64,000 nucleotides of DNA from Ramlibacter sp. WS9. Lineage in GTDB: Bacteria > Pseudomonadota > Gammaproteobacteria > Burkholderiales > Burkholderiaceae_C. This document shows positions 44,973-54,498 of this stretch, piece after piece. The stretch's first letter is position 1. Each line of letters begins with the position of its first letter. A program made the translations under genes and the position numbers. Where the stretch lies: NCBI RefSeq assembly GCF_003797765.1, contig NZ_RKMB01000014.1:1-64000 (forward strand), in the 5' to 3' direction. The notes under the pieces were generated by a model, which worked only from the letters and a program-made list of their open reading frames with translations, did no database searches and was not told the DNA's origin.

Positions 44973-45654
44973 ATAGCCGTAAAAATCTTTGCTAAATTAG
45001 GCGATATCTGAAGCACAAAATGCCATCGAATTCTTGCAAAAAGTGCTGTCGCGCCTCTGGGAATTACGATCGCGTTGCGCGTGCGCGCACGGAAACCAAT
45101 AACTAGACAAAATAAGTAGGCTATTAGGGGCTTGGAGCAATGCAACATGGCCCCCGACTCCAAGGATTTGCGTCGCTGGGGCGGGCCGCGCTGAGTCTTT
45201 GGCTAAGCGGATTAGTCCGCCCCTGTGGGTTTTTTGGCCGGATTTGGCCCCTCCCACGCCGTGGCGACGCGCTGCTAGAAGCCCTCGCGCTTGAGCGGCG
45301 ATACCACAGACTCCGATCGAGAGTCGCGTGGACCTTCGCCAATCGCTCCTACAGTACGGCAGCCTTAAGGCTGTGAAACGCAGTGGACCTCAACGTTCGG
45401 CAGTCCGGATAAATCCGCTCGCGCTGCACGTGCGACGCCTTTTAGATCTGGTTCAGTTGTCGGGACGACAGACTGTTAGGGGTGGAGCTCGCTGTTTGAA
45501 GTGAATACCTGGGACTCAGCGAGCAGCAACGTGTGGACGGCCCCCCGGGGCGCCAGTCCAACCTGTGCGTTCGACGCATTGAGCTGCCGCAACGTCTCCA
45601 CCGGCAAGGAAAACATCGGAGGTAGGTCCTGATGGCAGGGTTGGAGAGCCTGGC
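44973..45654. other. 682-base stretch without a convincing gene
   Basis: Lower GC than the window at its left end, rising to the right. Small open frames occur on both strands (for example 45140-45376) but none has protein-like composition. Two hairpins are visible: GCGGA/TCCGC at 45207-45220, followed by a T-rich stretch on the plus strand, and GCTCGCTG/CAGCGAGC at 45487-45524. It may hold promoters, a small RNA or decayed genes; nothing decides. Confidence 0.4.
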
Positions 45655-46245
45655 TTATATCTGACGCGCTTCGGGCGGCAGCAACGCCTCTATCACAGCA
45701 TTCAAATTCAAACCTAGGCCCGCTACGTTGGGCTTCAGTTCGATCACCCTATTCAGGCGCCGAAGGTTGACGACAAATAACCCTCTGCCTGTAGCAGACA
45801 GCTGGAGCTCGTGGGCGCCGAGCGATCTCACCAACTCTTGGAGTTTGCCCGCACCCAGCGCACCCGCGATCATTCGGAGGAGCGTCTGTATGAGGTCGTG
45901 AGCGCTCTCGCTTGCCTCCGAGGTGGCGAGTGGAACCAAATACACCGGCTGCTGGGTATGCGCCAAGTTCCCTTCCGAAATTACGAGACACGTAGTTGAG
46001 TGGAGAATGCCCTCGATCGCGCCAAGTCCACCCGCCAAGTTGCGCGACAAAAACTGATACAGCTCCTCGGAAAGGTCTCGGGGTCCCGTGACAAGCCCAG
46101 CGTTCTTTCCAAATGACGCGGCCAAGCTTTGAAGGTTGTCGCCAATCCATCGCGCATGCACACCGGACGACATGTCTAGGACGTGAACGAAGTATTCGAT
46201 TCCGCCGGTAGGTAGATTGTGAAGAGTGCTGACGTGGAAGCCCAT
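45655..46245 (-). CDS. Hypothetical protein, 196 aa
   Basis: I do not recognise this protein. AAAGGGG precedes the ATG at good distance. The sequence is protein-like, with alternating strands and helices: GGIEYFVHVLDMSSGVHARWIG, SEELYQFLSRNLAGGLGAIEGIL, QQPVYLVPLATSEASES and a hydrophobic C-terminal stretch (LNLNAVIEALLPPEA). No signal peptide or membrane helix is evident. It is the last gene of a minus-strand run of unknown genes in the island. Confidence 0.65.
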   Translation of the reverse strand: MGFHVSTLHNLPTGGIEYFVHVLDMSSGVHARWIGDNLQSLAASFGKNAGLVTGPRDLSEELYQFLSRNLAGGLGAIEGILHSTTCLVISEGNLAHTQQPVYLVPLATSEASESAHDLIQTLLRMIAGALGAGKLQELVRSLGAHELQLSATGRGLFVVNLRRLNRVIELKPNVAGLGLNLNAVIEALLPPEARQI

Positions 46246-46360
46246 GATGACCCCTTTAGCGTAGATGCAGCGGCGGCGAAGTATTTCGGAGTGTCTAGCA
46301 CAAGGACGCCCTTGCGTCCGTCGCGGGACTGCCTTCTACGATCGCACGTGCCAGGACACG

Positions 46361-46597
46361 CTAGCCTTTAGATTGGAAGGCAAGGATCTGCTCCATCTCT
46401 TCGATCTTGATCTGTGCAACCGACTCGTCGAATTTCCGCCGGTTCAACTCCTCTTGCAACGCAAACTGGACGGCGAGCTCTTTGGCGCGACCAACCTCAC
46501 CTTGCAAGAATGCGATGTCGTGCTGAATCACTTTAAGTCGCTTGAGGAAAAAATCTCGAATATCCGTGCATGCATTCTCGTTGTACACAAAGCTCAT
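46361..46597 (-). CDS. Hypothetical coiled-coil protein, 78 aa
   Basis: Unknown small protein. The whole length reads as helix with heptad-like spacing (FFLKRLKVIQHDIAFLQGEVGRAKELAVQFALQEELNRRK), suggesting a dimeric coiled coil. GGGGACGAAG stands before the ATG at 46597. Part of the minus-strand island run. Confidence 0.6.
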   Translation of the reverse strand: MSFVYNENACTDIRDFFLKRLKVIQHDIAFLQGEVGRAKELAVQFALQEELNRRKFDESVAQIKIEEMEQILAFQSKG

Positions 46598-46685
46598 CTT
46601 CGTCCCCTACCTATAAATCAAGCGTCAAATCTCCAGCATAGCGTCAGAATCGAGGGCCGACCGCGTCTGGGCGTCCGTGTGTTCT

Positions 46686-46925
46686 CTAAGCCTTGCCGAT
46701 CCGCTCCGTACCTTCGCGAGACACGATGTCGTCGGGGTGCATTTTCTGAACCATTCGGATGGCCTCCGCCTCGTTCCTTGCTTCGACGGTGACGGGGAAA
46801 CTCAGTTCGTCTGACTTAAGTTCCACGCCCTCGCCGTTCACATTTCTACCCTCATTCCAGAATAGACGATAGTCGTTCTGTCGACCACGGAAAATGACCA
46901 GAACGCTGTAAATGCTCTTTGACAT
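46686..46925 (-). CDS. Hypothetical protein, 79 aa
   Basis: Unknown small protein starting MSKSIYSVLVIFRGRQND, with GGGGAGA before the ATG at 46925. An upstream in-frame ATG at 46946 is less well placed. Strand-helix order (SVLVIFRG, then FPVTVEARNEAEAIRMVQKMHPD) suggests a small alpha/beta fold. Island gene; function unknown. Confidence 0.6.
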   Translation of the reverse strand: MSKSIYSVLVIFRGRQNDYRLFWNEGRNVNGEGVELKSDELSFPVTVEARNEAEAIRMVQKMHPDDIVSREGTERIGKA

Positions 46926-47002
46926 CCTACTGTCTCCCCGGCGCATTAGCCCAAAGAAACCGGCGCTTGAGCGTCGGTTTTGGCTGACAGGTTAGTCTTC
47001 CG

Positions 47003-47758
47003 CTACACGTGAAATGCATGAACCAGGTTGCCTAAAAGAGTGGGCTGGAGATACGTGGTCTTGTTCACTGGAATGATCATCGTAGAGACGCTGGGTAGCA
47101 ACTTGACGCCTAAATTCATGCGCCACGCCGTGAGCCCGCAGACCAGATCTCTCCACTTGTGGGGCGGCTCGTTCTTGTAAGGAAGAACAAGGAAGAACCA
47201 ATAGCAGTTAATTGCGATCATACGGACTACGAAGCGATGAGACATTGGACCATCGTATGGAATCTCCGCACATCGTAAGTGCCTCGGCTCCAGAAATTTC
47301 TCAGTTCCTTCGTTTAAATTGATCGCCCTCGAAGCAGTGACAATCTGAAGGCGGAGCTCAACTGGGGGGCGATAGCCGCCGTGAAGCATGAAGTTGATCA
47401 AACCCTTGTGTGCTTTAACAACCTTCTCAGAGGCATCTGCTCTGGCGGAGTTGAATGATACTTTTAGCAGCGCCCTTAGGAGCAATTCATGGTCATACGA
47501 GATAGACGCCTGCTCCCCTGGAAGCAAGATCTGGTGGAAGTGAGCGTCATAAAGAGAGGCAAGGTAGGAATCAAGCTTGCTGAGAAGAACGTTATTGCAG
47601 TGTGCGCAAACGTCCTTGATCGTTGGGTCTCCTTTATAGAACTTGGATTCCCTCTTCGAATACGTTAGCAAGCTCTCATACTTTTCAATCAAGCAGTTGG
47701 GCCAAATATGCTCCTTGGTAAGCGGAGCACTCTGGCCACAGTATGAGCACGTCTTCAT
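47003..47758 (-). CDS. HNH-type zinc-finger protein, possible endonuclease, 251 aa
   Basis: The N terminus has the treble-clef layout of HNH proteins: Cys4 and Cys7 in MKTCSYCGQ, then KEHIWPN at 15-21, then Cys51, Cys54 and Asn55 in CAHCNN. The order CxxC, EH, CxxCN matches the HNH_5-like class, where His17 would be the general base. The rest (about 80-251) is a larger domain I do not recognise (LLLRALLKVSFNSARADASEKVV). Length and island setting are consistent with a defence nuclease, but activity is inference. Confidence 0.75.
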   Translation of the reverse strand: MKTCSYCGQSAPLTKEHIWPNCLIEKYESLLTYSKRESKFYKGDPTIKDVCAHCNNVLLSKLDSYLASLYDAHFHQILLPGEQASISYDHELLLRALLKVSFNSARADASEKVVKAHKGLINFMLHGGYRPPVELRLQIVTASRAINLNEGTEKFLEPRHLRCAEIPYDGPMSHRFVVRMIAINCYWFFLVLPYKNEPPHKWRDLVCGLTAWRMNLGVKLLPSVSTMIIPVNKTTYLQPTLLGNLVHAFHV

Positions 47759-47994
47759 TGTGCCAGCAACCCTACCGTGATGTGCGCCGCAGCGCGGGTG
47801 TGATGAACCGACGGTGGCGGCCTACGCTGACGGCCAAGTGGGGCGATGCTTTCGGTTTGGACATTTGCTGCTTGTTCTGCACAGCCAAATTGGACCACAA
47901 ACCCATCACGCTCGATCTAAGCTTTTCGACACCTTGACCAATCTGTCAAACACACAGCCTCTTCTCAACCCGGCGGAGCCTCTGGTAGGGCTTG

Positions 47995-48225
47995 TCAGTG
48001 AAGCAGTTGCGCCGGCCCTTCTGGCTCTCCCAGCCTCGCAGCGATTCCTGCCGAGTCCCGCTCTAGCTGTTCGTTGAGCAACATGAGCAAACGCAGCGTA
48101 ATCGCTTCTTCTACCCCTGCCTGTGCGCTGTAGCCCTCAGCTCGAAGACTGTCCATGAACGCTCGGGCCGCGCACGTCGCCCGCTCGTCGTTCAAGCGCC
48201 GCTGATGCAAGACCATGTCAGCCAC
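47995..48225 (-). CDS. Hypothetical protein, 76 aa
   Basis: Unknown helical protein (ERATCAARAFMDSLRAEGYSAQ, then LLMLLNEQLERDSAGIAARL). The start is GTG at 48225 or ATG at 48216. It overlaps the end of the next upstream small gene by 34 bases, suggesting translational coupling. GC-rich compared with the neighbouring island genes. Confidence 0.45.
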   Translation of the reverse strand: MADMVLHQRRLNDERATCAARAFMDSLRAEGYSAQAGVEEAITLRLLMLLNEQLERDSAGIAARLGEPEGPAQLLH

Positions 48226-48428
48226 GCTCTCGTACTAGTTTCCAGCGTGGCCGCAGCCGCGCGTAGAACGGCGCTCGGGGGCAGACTCGCTCCGACGCGG
48301 AGGTTGCTGCGATATGCGCCCAACAGCGCTCCAAGCTCGGCTTGGAGCGTGGCGGCATCGATGCCGTGCGGTGCGAGCAGGCCCGCTAAATCGGCGACCG
48401 TTTCGTCGATCCAAAAGTGGTCGGCCAC
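48192..48428 (-). CDS. Hypothetical protein, 78 aa
   Basis: Unknown small protein starting at GTG 48428 (MADHFWIDETVADLAGLLAPHG) with AGAGG upstream. It is helical (TLQAELGALLGAYRSNLRVG) and ends in a Trp- and Ser-containing tail that overlaps the next gene. Middle member of three minus-strand small genes. Confidence 0.45.
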   Translation of the reverse strand: MADHFWIDETVADLAGLLAPHGIDAATLQAELGALLGAYRSNLRVGASLPPSAVLRAAAATLETSTRAWLTWSCISGA

Positions 48429-48451
48429 CTCGGTCGCCTCTTGGGCAGATG

Positions 48452-48688
48452 TCAGCCCTCGGCGAGTTCTTCCGGCACCTCATGCAAGGTACGCAGCCTC
48501 CAATTGCCCAGCGGCGGCCCGACGACCTCGTAAACGCCCAGGATGTCAGAGCCATTGCGCAATACCACGCACAGCATTTCCCCGACATCCTCCACCGTGC
48601 AGAGTTGGCGGCTGGGCGTATACCCCACCGGCCCGACGGCGCGCCTGTACACGGTCAGCGCCCGGTCAATCATCGCTTGGTCGTCCAT
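48452..48688 (-). CDS. Hypothetical protein, 78 aa
   Basis: Unknown small protein (MDDQAMIDRALTVYRRAVGP). The middle has strand-like segments (EMLCVVLRNGSDILGVYEVV). The ATG at 48688 follows GGGGTGAAG. It is first of three closely spaced minus-strand small genes ending at 47995, which look like one operon. Confidence 0.5.
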   Translation of the reverse strand: MDDQAMIDRALTVYRRAVGPVGYTPSRQLCTVEDVGEMLCVVLRNGSDILGVYEVVGPPLGNWRLRTLHEVPEELAEG

Positions 48689-48900
48689 GGCTTCACCCCA
48701 CCAAAGAAGTAGTCAAGGACTCAGCGTAGCCATCGCGGCCTTCAAAGGCAACTCGACCGCGCCACTCAATTGTGACGCGACGTCCAGGGAGTTTTTTGGC
48801 GCTTCTGGGGCCGCCTGTGATAGCGTGACGCCCACATCAATGCACTTGTTGAGGTGCCTTTAACACCTTGCTGGACAGCACATTTCCAAGGACGGTCGAA

Positions 48901-49245
48901 ATGGATTTCTCTATTGGCAACTACCACAGCATCGCCGACTCGATGATTTCAGAGTGGACCCGAAGAAGCCTAGCTCCGATGGTTGCGTCGAAAGGTCCTG
49001 GCTGTTTCATTTGGGATGCGAAGAAGAACGGTATTCAAAGTACAGGCATGTTCTACACAAAGGACATGGTCCCGAAGTACTTCAACGGTGAAATGGCCAT
49101 TGGGCTCCAGCAAATGATCGAAGAGGCTGACCACTCAAGTGAAGTTGTGGTGGCCTTGATCTTCGACGACAAGGCGATGGGCTTGCGGTTGGCGAAGACG
49201 GACTCCAATAAAGCCAAGGAACTCGTTCCGCCGATCATTCACTAG
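48901..49245 (+). CDS. Hypothetical protein, 114 aa
   Basis: Unknown protein starting MDFSIGNYHSIADSMISEWTRR, with AAGGA at good distance before the ATG at 48901; a TTG at 48868 is a less likely start. The middle shows GCFIWDAKKNGIQSTGMFYTKDMVP and then a strand-rich end (SEVVVALIFDDKAMGLRL). The only plus-strand gene in the right part of the island. Confidence 0.6.
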   Translation: MDFSIGNYHSIADSMISEWTRRSLAPMVASKGPGCFIWDAKKNGIQSTGMFYTKDMVPKYFNGEMAIGLQQMIEEADHSSEVVVALIFDDKAMGLRLAKTDSNKAKELVPPIIH

Positions 49246-49318
49246 CAGCGAGGCCCGGCAACTTTGAGCTGCCGATGATTTTGGCGGCTATCGGGCCTTG
49301 CCAGTGGTGGCGAGCAAC

Positions 49319-49726
49319 CTATGCCCGCGTGATCGCTTGCAGGGCGGCTATGTACTCCGAGTTCATGATAGGGTGAATGCCGAAGCCGAAGTTGCCCATG
49401 CGCTTCAAAAACTCCGGGAACCAGTCCAGGTCGCTGAGCGGGATCATCGGATTGAACATCATGCCATCGCTGCCCGTCACCATCTTGTCGAAGCCCTGGA
49501 CCGCACCGGTGTAGGGCGAAATTCTGTCGATGACGAAGGTGTTGCGCAAGGAGTAGTGCTTGCGAGGCGAACCCGCCAGTCGCTCGCCCGTCACGGTCCA
49601 CAAGCGCGCACCAATGAACCGGGTTGGGTCTGCAATGCGCTGACCGGTAAGTTGCGAATGGACGTTGATGTCCAACGCGCCATACCCCATCGTGTCCGGA
49701 TTGTGATAGGCGGCGAAGTGGTTCAT
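49319..49726 (-). CDS. Hypothetical protein, 135 aa
   Basis: I do not recognise this protein. It begins MNHFAAYHNPDTMGYGALDINVHSQ, with AAGGGAATC before the ATG. Aromatic and glycine residues are frequent (GNFGFGIHPIMNSEYIAALQ), suggesting a compact globular protein. Island gene of unknown role. Confidence 0.6.
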   Translation of the reverse strand: MNHFAAYHNPDTMGYGALDINVHSQLTGQRIADPTRFIGARLWTVTGERLAGSPRKHYSLRNTFVIDRISPYTGAVQGFDKMVTGSDGMMFNPMIPLSDLDWFPEFLKRMGNFGFGIHPIMNSEYIAALQAITRA

Positions 49727-49762
49727 TGATTCCCTTAAGTGGCCCTATCGGCGGCCAAGAAT

Positions 49763-50260
49763 TTACCGTGAGTACCCGTCCTCGCGCAATTTGTTCAGCT
49801 CCACCCGCAGTGCCGACTTGGCTTCATCACTTCGTTGGGCGAACAATCGCAACCCGGCTTCCTGTTGCGCTGAGGTGAGGTCATTCCAGTTGGACAGTTT
49901 GGGGCCGTCAACAAGCTGACCCAGCGCGCCCGTGTAGTCGTTGTAGGCTTTTTGAGCGCGCTCCGAGCACGCCGACAGGTGACTGACCTCCCAAATTTCG
50001 CCGCCCCTCGATTCCGCATGCATGAGCTGCGTCGCAACCCTGCCTTCCCTACTTAGCTTCATGAGATTGGCAGTCTTTTCCGCATAGCGCGTCGCTTTCT
50101 CGAGCACGGCGGCGCCTTCCCGGCAGTCGCGCTTAGTGGGAATTGGGGCGGCTTCAATTTGGGCGGACACTTTCTCGGGTGAAAACTTCGACGCGAGGTG
50201 GGATCCGCCGAAAATTATCAATACAGCGGCAGCGCCGAGAGCGAACGAAGACTTGTCCAT
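49763..50260 (-). CDS. Hypothetical membrane-anchored or exported protein, 165 aa
   Basis: Unknown protein with an N-terminal hydrophobic segment (FALGAAAVLIIFGGSHLA) that could be an uncleaved anchor or signal peptide. The remainder is helical and charged (EGAAVLEKATRYAEKTANLMKLSREG), with two cysteines. It is the last gene before the tRNA and is separated from it by about 250 bases containing the right end repeat. Confidence 0.6.
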   Translation of the reverse strand: MDKSSFALGAAAVLIIFGGSHLASKFSPEKVSAQIEAAPIPTKRDCREGAAVLEKATRYAEKTANLMKLSREGRVATQLMHAESRGGEIWEVSHLSACSERAQKAYNDYTGALGQLVDGPKLSNWNDLTSAQQEAGLRLFAQRSDEAKSALRVELNKLREDGYSR

Positions 50261-50431
50261 GATGCAAAACTCGCCATGTCGAAGGCTTCAAGTGGACTGG
50301 CAGCTGCACCCTGGCACAAGGCCAAAATGTCCTCATTCCACTGGGATTTGTCTCCTAGGAGCCCAGCTCCAGAATCCGCTGGGGTCGCACGAGCCGACGG
50401 ACGACCCGCAAGCGCGCTGATCCGTGCTGCG

Positions 50432-50454
50432 ATACCGGGGTTCAAAACGGGGTC
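50432..50454. repeat. Right copy of an end repeat
   Basis: ATACCGGGGTTCAAAACGGGGTC is closely related to the 24-base sequence at 39225-39248 near the left end, in the same orientation and 52 bases inside the tRNA. Possible integrase arm or accessory-factor site. Confidence 0.45.
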
Positions 50455-50469
50455 GAACAAAGAGAAATG

Positions 50470-50503
50470 CCCCATGAGGCTACGAGCCGCATGGAGCATG
50501 GGG
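50470..50503 (-). terminator. Replacement terminator downstream of tRNA-Ser on the island side
   Basis: CCCCATG (50470-50476) and CATGGGG (50497-50503) form a 7-bp stem three bases after the CCA end of tRNA-Ser on the minus strand, followed by CATTTCTCTTT. It looks like an island-supplied terminator for the tRNA transcript. Confidence 0.5.
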
Positions 50504-50506
50504 TCT

Positions 50507-50520
50507 TGGCGGAGCAGGTG
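50507..50520. repeat. Right attachment repeat (attR) inside tRNA-Ser
   Basis: TGGCGGAGCAGGTG, complement of the tRNA 3' end (CACCTGCTCCGCCA), identical to 39082-39095. It covers the CCA, the 3' half of the acceptor stem and the start of the T stem. Confidence 0.85.
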
Positions 50521-50597
50521 GGATTCGAACCCACGGTACGGCATAACCGTACACCGGATTTCGAGTCCGGCGCATTCGACCACTCTGCCACCGCTCC
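50507..50597 (-). tRNA. tRNA-Ser (anticodon CGA)
   Basis: On the minus strand the 91 bases run from GGAGCGG to CCGCTCC-type pairing and end in an encoded CCA. The D arm begins TGGCAGAGTGG, the anticodon loop is CTCGAAA (anticodon CGA, reading UCG), a long variable arm follows as in serine tRNAs, and the T arm is GGGTTCGAATCCC. It lies 41 bases after serS on the same strand. Its 3' end is the insertion site of the island; the integrated copy keeps an intact tRNA. Confidence 0.97.
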
Positions 50598-50638
50598 TGA
50601 TTCGGTTCGCGTGGTGCGAAGCCCGTGATTCTAACCGA

Positions 50639-51958
<1,320 letters not shown>

Positions 51959-52088
51959 TTAGTTGCCAAGCACGCGGGTCCGAGCGGCCATGGACACCGG
52001 GTGGCCGATGCAGCGAATGTCCCCCGTCGGCCTCCGGCCTCCCTCCTCCTTTATTTCGCCGCCCCGATCCCGACCCGGCATGTCGAGC

Positions 52089-53027
52089 CTAGGAGAGCGT
52101 CGCCGGATCCAGGTTCGCCCCGCAAATGACGAGGCAAACCTTCTCATCCGCACGTGGTTTGTAGACGCCCGTCTGCAAGGCGGCTAGCCCCAGCGCCGCC
52201 GCCGGCTCCACGGCGAGCTTCATCTGCTTCCACAGCCACAGCTGCGCGTCGCGTATGGCGGCATCGGGCAGCAGCAGTGAATCCTTCACGTGACGCTGCG
52301 TGATCTCCCACGCGATGCCGCCGATGCGTTTGGCACCCAGTGAATCCGCGGCGACGCCACTGACCGCTACGTCCACTGGCTCGCCGGCCCGGCGTGCGGC
52401 ATACAACGTCGGCGCGAGCTCGGGTTCTAGCGCCACCACACGCGCGCGCTGTTCGAACCAGGACGCGATGCCCGCGATCAGGCCGCCGCCGCCCACGCTC
52501 ACGAGCACGCTGTCAGGCAACCCGCCCTGCTCTTCGATCTCCTGCGCCAGCGTGCCGGCGCCAGTCACCACTTCGGGCTGGTCATACGCATGCGTGAGCA
52601 GCGCGCCGGTTTCCTTTTGGCGTGCCAGGCAGGCTTCCAGCGCCTCGGCGTACACCGCACCGGTCACCACCACCTGCGCGCCCAGCTCGCGCAGCTTGGC
52701 CTGCTTCATCGCGCTGCTGACGGTGGGCACGAAGACTTCGCACTTCACGCCCAACGCCTTCGCCGCCGCGGCGGTGGCGATGCCCGCATTGCCACCGGAA
52801 GCCACGATGACGCCGCTTTCCGGCACCGGGTTCGACAGCAGCCGATTAAGCATCCCGCGCGCCTTGAAGCTGCCGCCGACCTGGAACTGCTCGAGCTTCA
52901 GCCAGACCTCGGCGCATTCCACACCCAGCGCCGCACCGGGCAGCTGCCACAACGGCGTACGGCGAATGAAATGGCCGTAGCCCTCGCGGAATCTTGCGTT
53001 CGCGCTCTCGATTTCAGAGCGGCTCAC
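52089..53027 (-). CDS. PLP-dependent serine/threonine dehydratase-like protein
   Basis: Fold-type II pyridoxal phosphate enzyme of 312 aa, threonine dehydratase or serine dehydratase-like. The Schiff-base lysine is in GGSFKARG, the substrate loop is ASGGNAG (the usual SSGNHG is changed), and the phosphate-binding loop is [10 protein letters not shown]. No ACT regulatory domain is present, so it is a catabolic-type short form. The start is GTG at 53027, overlapping the ispH stop (GTGA), so translation is coupled. The altered loop leaves the substrate uncertain. Confidence 0.85.
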   Translation of the reverse strand: MSRSEIESANARFREGYGHFIRRTPLWQLPGAALGVECAEVWLKLEQFQVGGSFKARGMLNRLLSNPVPESGVIVASGGNAGIATAAAAKALGVKCEVFVPTVSSAMKQAKLRELGAQVVVTGAVYAEALEACLARQKETGALLTHAYDQPEVVTGAGTLAQEIEEQGGLPDSVLVSVGGGGLIAGIASWFEQRARVVALEPELAPTLYAARRAGEPVDVAVSGVAADSLGAKRIGGIAWEITQRHVKDSLLLPDAAIRDAQLWLWKQMKLAVEPAAALGLAALQTGVYKPRADEKVCLVICGANLDPATLS

Positions 53028-53959
53028 AGCTTCAGCCCCTTCGGCAGCGGGAACTTCACCGTCTCTTCGATGCCGTCCATCTTGCGCACCGACACGGCGC
53101 CCAACTCCTTGATGCGCGCGATCACTTCTTTCACCAGCACCTCGGGGGCCGACGCTCCGGCCGTGAGGCCCACGCGCGACTTGCCCTCGAACCATTCGGG
53201 CCGCAGCTCGCCCGCGTTGTCGACCATGTAGCTGTCCACGCCCAGCTTGCGCGCCAGTTCGGCCAGGCGGTTGCTGTTGGAACTGGTGGGGCTGCCCACC
53301 ACCACCATCACATCGACCTGCGGCGACATGACCTTGACCGCGTCCTGCCGGTTCTGCGTGGCGTAGCAGATGTCCTGCTGCTTGGGCTGGCGGATGCTGG
53401 GAAAGCGCTCGCGCACGGCGGCCATGATCTCGGCGGCGTCGTCCACCGACAAGGTGGTCTGCGTGACGACGGCCAGTTTGGCGGTTTGCTCCGGCTGCAC
53501 ACCAGCCACGCCGGCCACATCTTCCACCAGGTGAATGCCGTGGTCCAGCTGGCCCATCGTGCCTTCCACTTCCGGATGGCCCTTGTGGCCGATCATGATG
53601 AACTCGTAGCCTTCTTTTGCGAGCTTGGCCACTTCGATGTGGACCTTGGTCACCAGCGGGCAGGTGGCGTCGAAGATGTCGAAGCCCCTCGCCCGCGCCT
53701 CTTCCTGCACCGCCTTGCTCACCCCGTGGGCCGAGAACACCAGCGTGGAACCCGGCGGCACCTCGGCGAGGTCTTCGATGAAGATCGCGCCCTTGGCCTT
53801 CAGGTCATTGACGACGAAGGTGTTGTGCACGATTTCGTGGCGCACATAGATCGGCGCGCCGAATTTCTGCAACGCGCGCTCGACGATCTCGATCGCGCGG
53901 TCCACACCCGCGCAGAAGCCGCGCGGTTCCGCCAGCAGAATTTCCATGTCGGGAGTCAT
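53024..53959 (-). CDS. ispH: 4-hydroxy-3-methylbut-2-enyl diphosphate reductase
   Basis: Iron-sulphur enzyme of the MEP pathway that makes IPP and DMAPP. The three cluster cysteines are visible in [26 protein letters not shown] and [15 protein letters not shown] and TSSNSNRL are the substrate loops. Length 311 aa. The ATG at 53959 overlaps the FKBP stop (ATGA); a second ATG lies four codons later. FKBP, ispH and the dehydratase form a tightly overlapped operon. Confidence 0.96.
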   Translation of the reverse strand: MTPDMEILLAEPRGFCAGVDRAIEIVERALQKFGAPIYVRHEIVHNTFVVNDLKAKGAIFIEDLAEVPPGSTLVFSAHGVSKAVQEEARARGFDIFDATCPLVTKVHIEVAKLAKEGYEFIMIGHKGHPEVEGTMGQLDHGIHLVEDVAGVAGVQPEQTAKLAVVTQTTLSVDDAAEIMAAVRERFPSIRQPKQQDICYATQNRQDAVKVMSPQVDVMVVVGSPTSSNSNRLAELARKLGVDSYMVDNAGELRPEWFEGKSRVGLTAGASAPEVLVKEVIARIKELGAVSVRKMDGIEETVKFPLPKGLKL

Positions 53960-54444
53960 AGCACGCCGATCACTTGCACTTCGAACGTGACGGGCTGGCC
54001 TGCCAGCGGGTGGTTGAAGTCGAACAGCACCGCGTCCGCCTTGCCGTCGGGAAGTTCTCCATTCCCGCCGTCTTTGCCCACCTGCCGTACGCTGCCCGCA
54101 TAGCTGGCCATGCCGTCGGGCGTGGGGAACTGCACCACGTCGCCGACCTGGTAGTTCTCGTTCGGGTCGCCCATTTCGTTGAGGAGGCGCCGCGCCACCC
54201 ATTGCAGCATTTCGGGGTTGCGGTCGCCGAAAGCCTCGCCGGGCGGGATGTCGAAGGTGGCGTGCGCGCCCTCCTCCAGGCCGATCAGGCGCTTCTCCAC
54301 GGCCGGCGAAAGCTCGCCCGTGCCCAGCGTCAAGGTGGCGGGTTTGTCCTTGAAGGTGTTGATGATGTCGCCGTCCGGCCCGGCCAGCCGGTAGTGCAGC
54401 GTGAGGAAAGAGCCCGCCTGGATGCGGTGCGCGGTGGTGGCCAT
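53956..54444 (-). CDS. FKBP-type peptidyl-prolyl isomerase (SlpA-like)
   Basis: A 162-aa prolyl isomerase and chaperone. FKBP residues are seen at the start ([21 protein letters not shown]) and end ([21 protein letters not shown]), with an inserted flap (IF) domain between ([19 protein letters not shown]). This is the SlyD/SlpA group without the histidine-rich tail. SlpA and ispH are neighbours in many proteobacteria, as here. The ATG at 54444 is divergent from radC by 54 bases. Confidence 0.93.
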   Translation of the reverse strand: MATTAHRIQAGSFLTLHYRLAGPDGDIINTFKDKPATLTLGTGELSPAVEKRLIGLEEGAHATFDIPPGEAFGDRNPEMLQWVARRLLNEMGDPNENYQVGDVVQFPTPDGMASYAGSVRQVGKDGGNGELPDGKADAVLFDFNHPLAGQPVTFEVQVIGVL

Positions 54445-54498
54445 GGAAGTCCCGATAAACTGCCTCCATTGTAGAAACCCCGCCCGGCCCGCTCCACC

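Larger units (their letters stand above)
39082..50520. mobile_element. Integrative island in tRNA-Ser(CGA)
   Basis: An 11.4-kb island bounded by the 14-bp direct repeat TGGCGGAGCAGGTG (39082-39095 and 50507-50520), which is the end of tRNA-Ser. A P4-type tyrosine integrase lies just inside the left repeat, at the end far from the tRNA and facing inward. Cargo: a ribbon-helix-helix protein, a DNA methyltransferase, a GHKL-ATPase-like protein with a small partner, an HNH-type protein and several small unknowns. Base composition of the middle (about 44.6-47.8 kb) is visibly poorer in GC than the flanks. No conjugation or replication genes are present, so transfer would need outside help. Confidence 0.88.

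Noticed and set aside
45140-45376. 78-aa plus-strand frame and overlapping minus-strand frames in the island gap
   Set aside because: Composition is not protein-like and no ribosome binding site is present.
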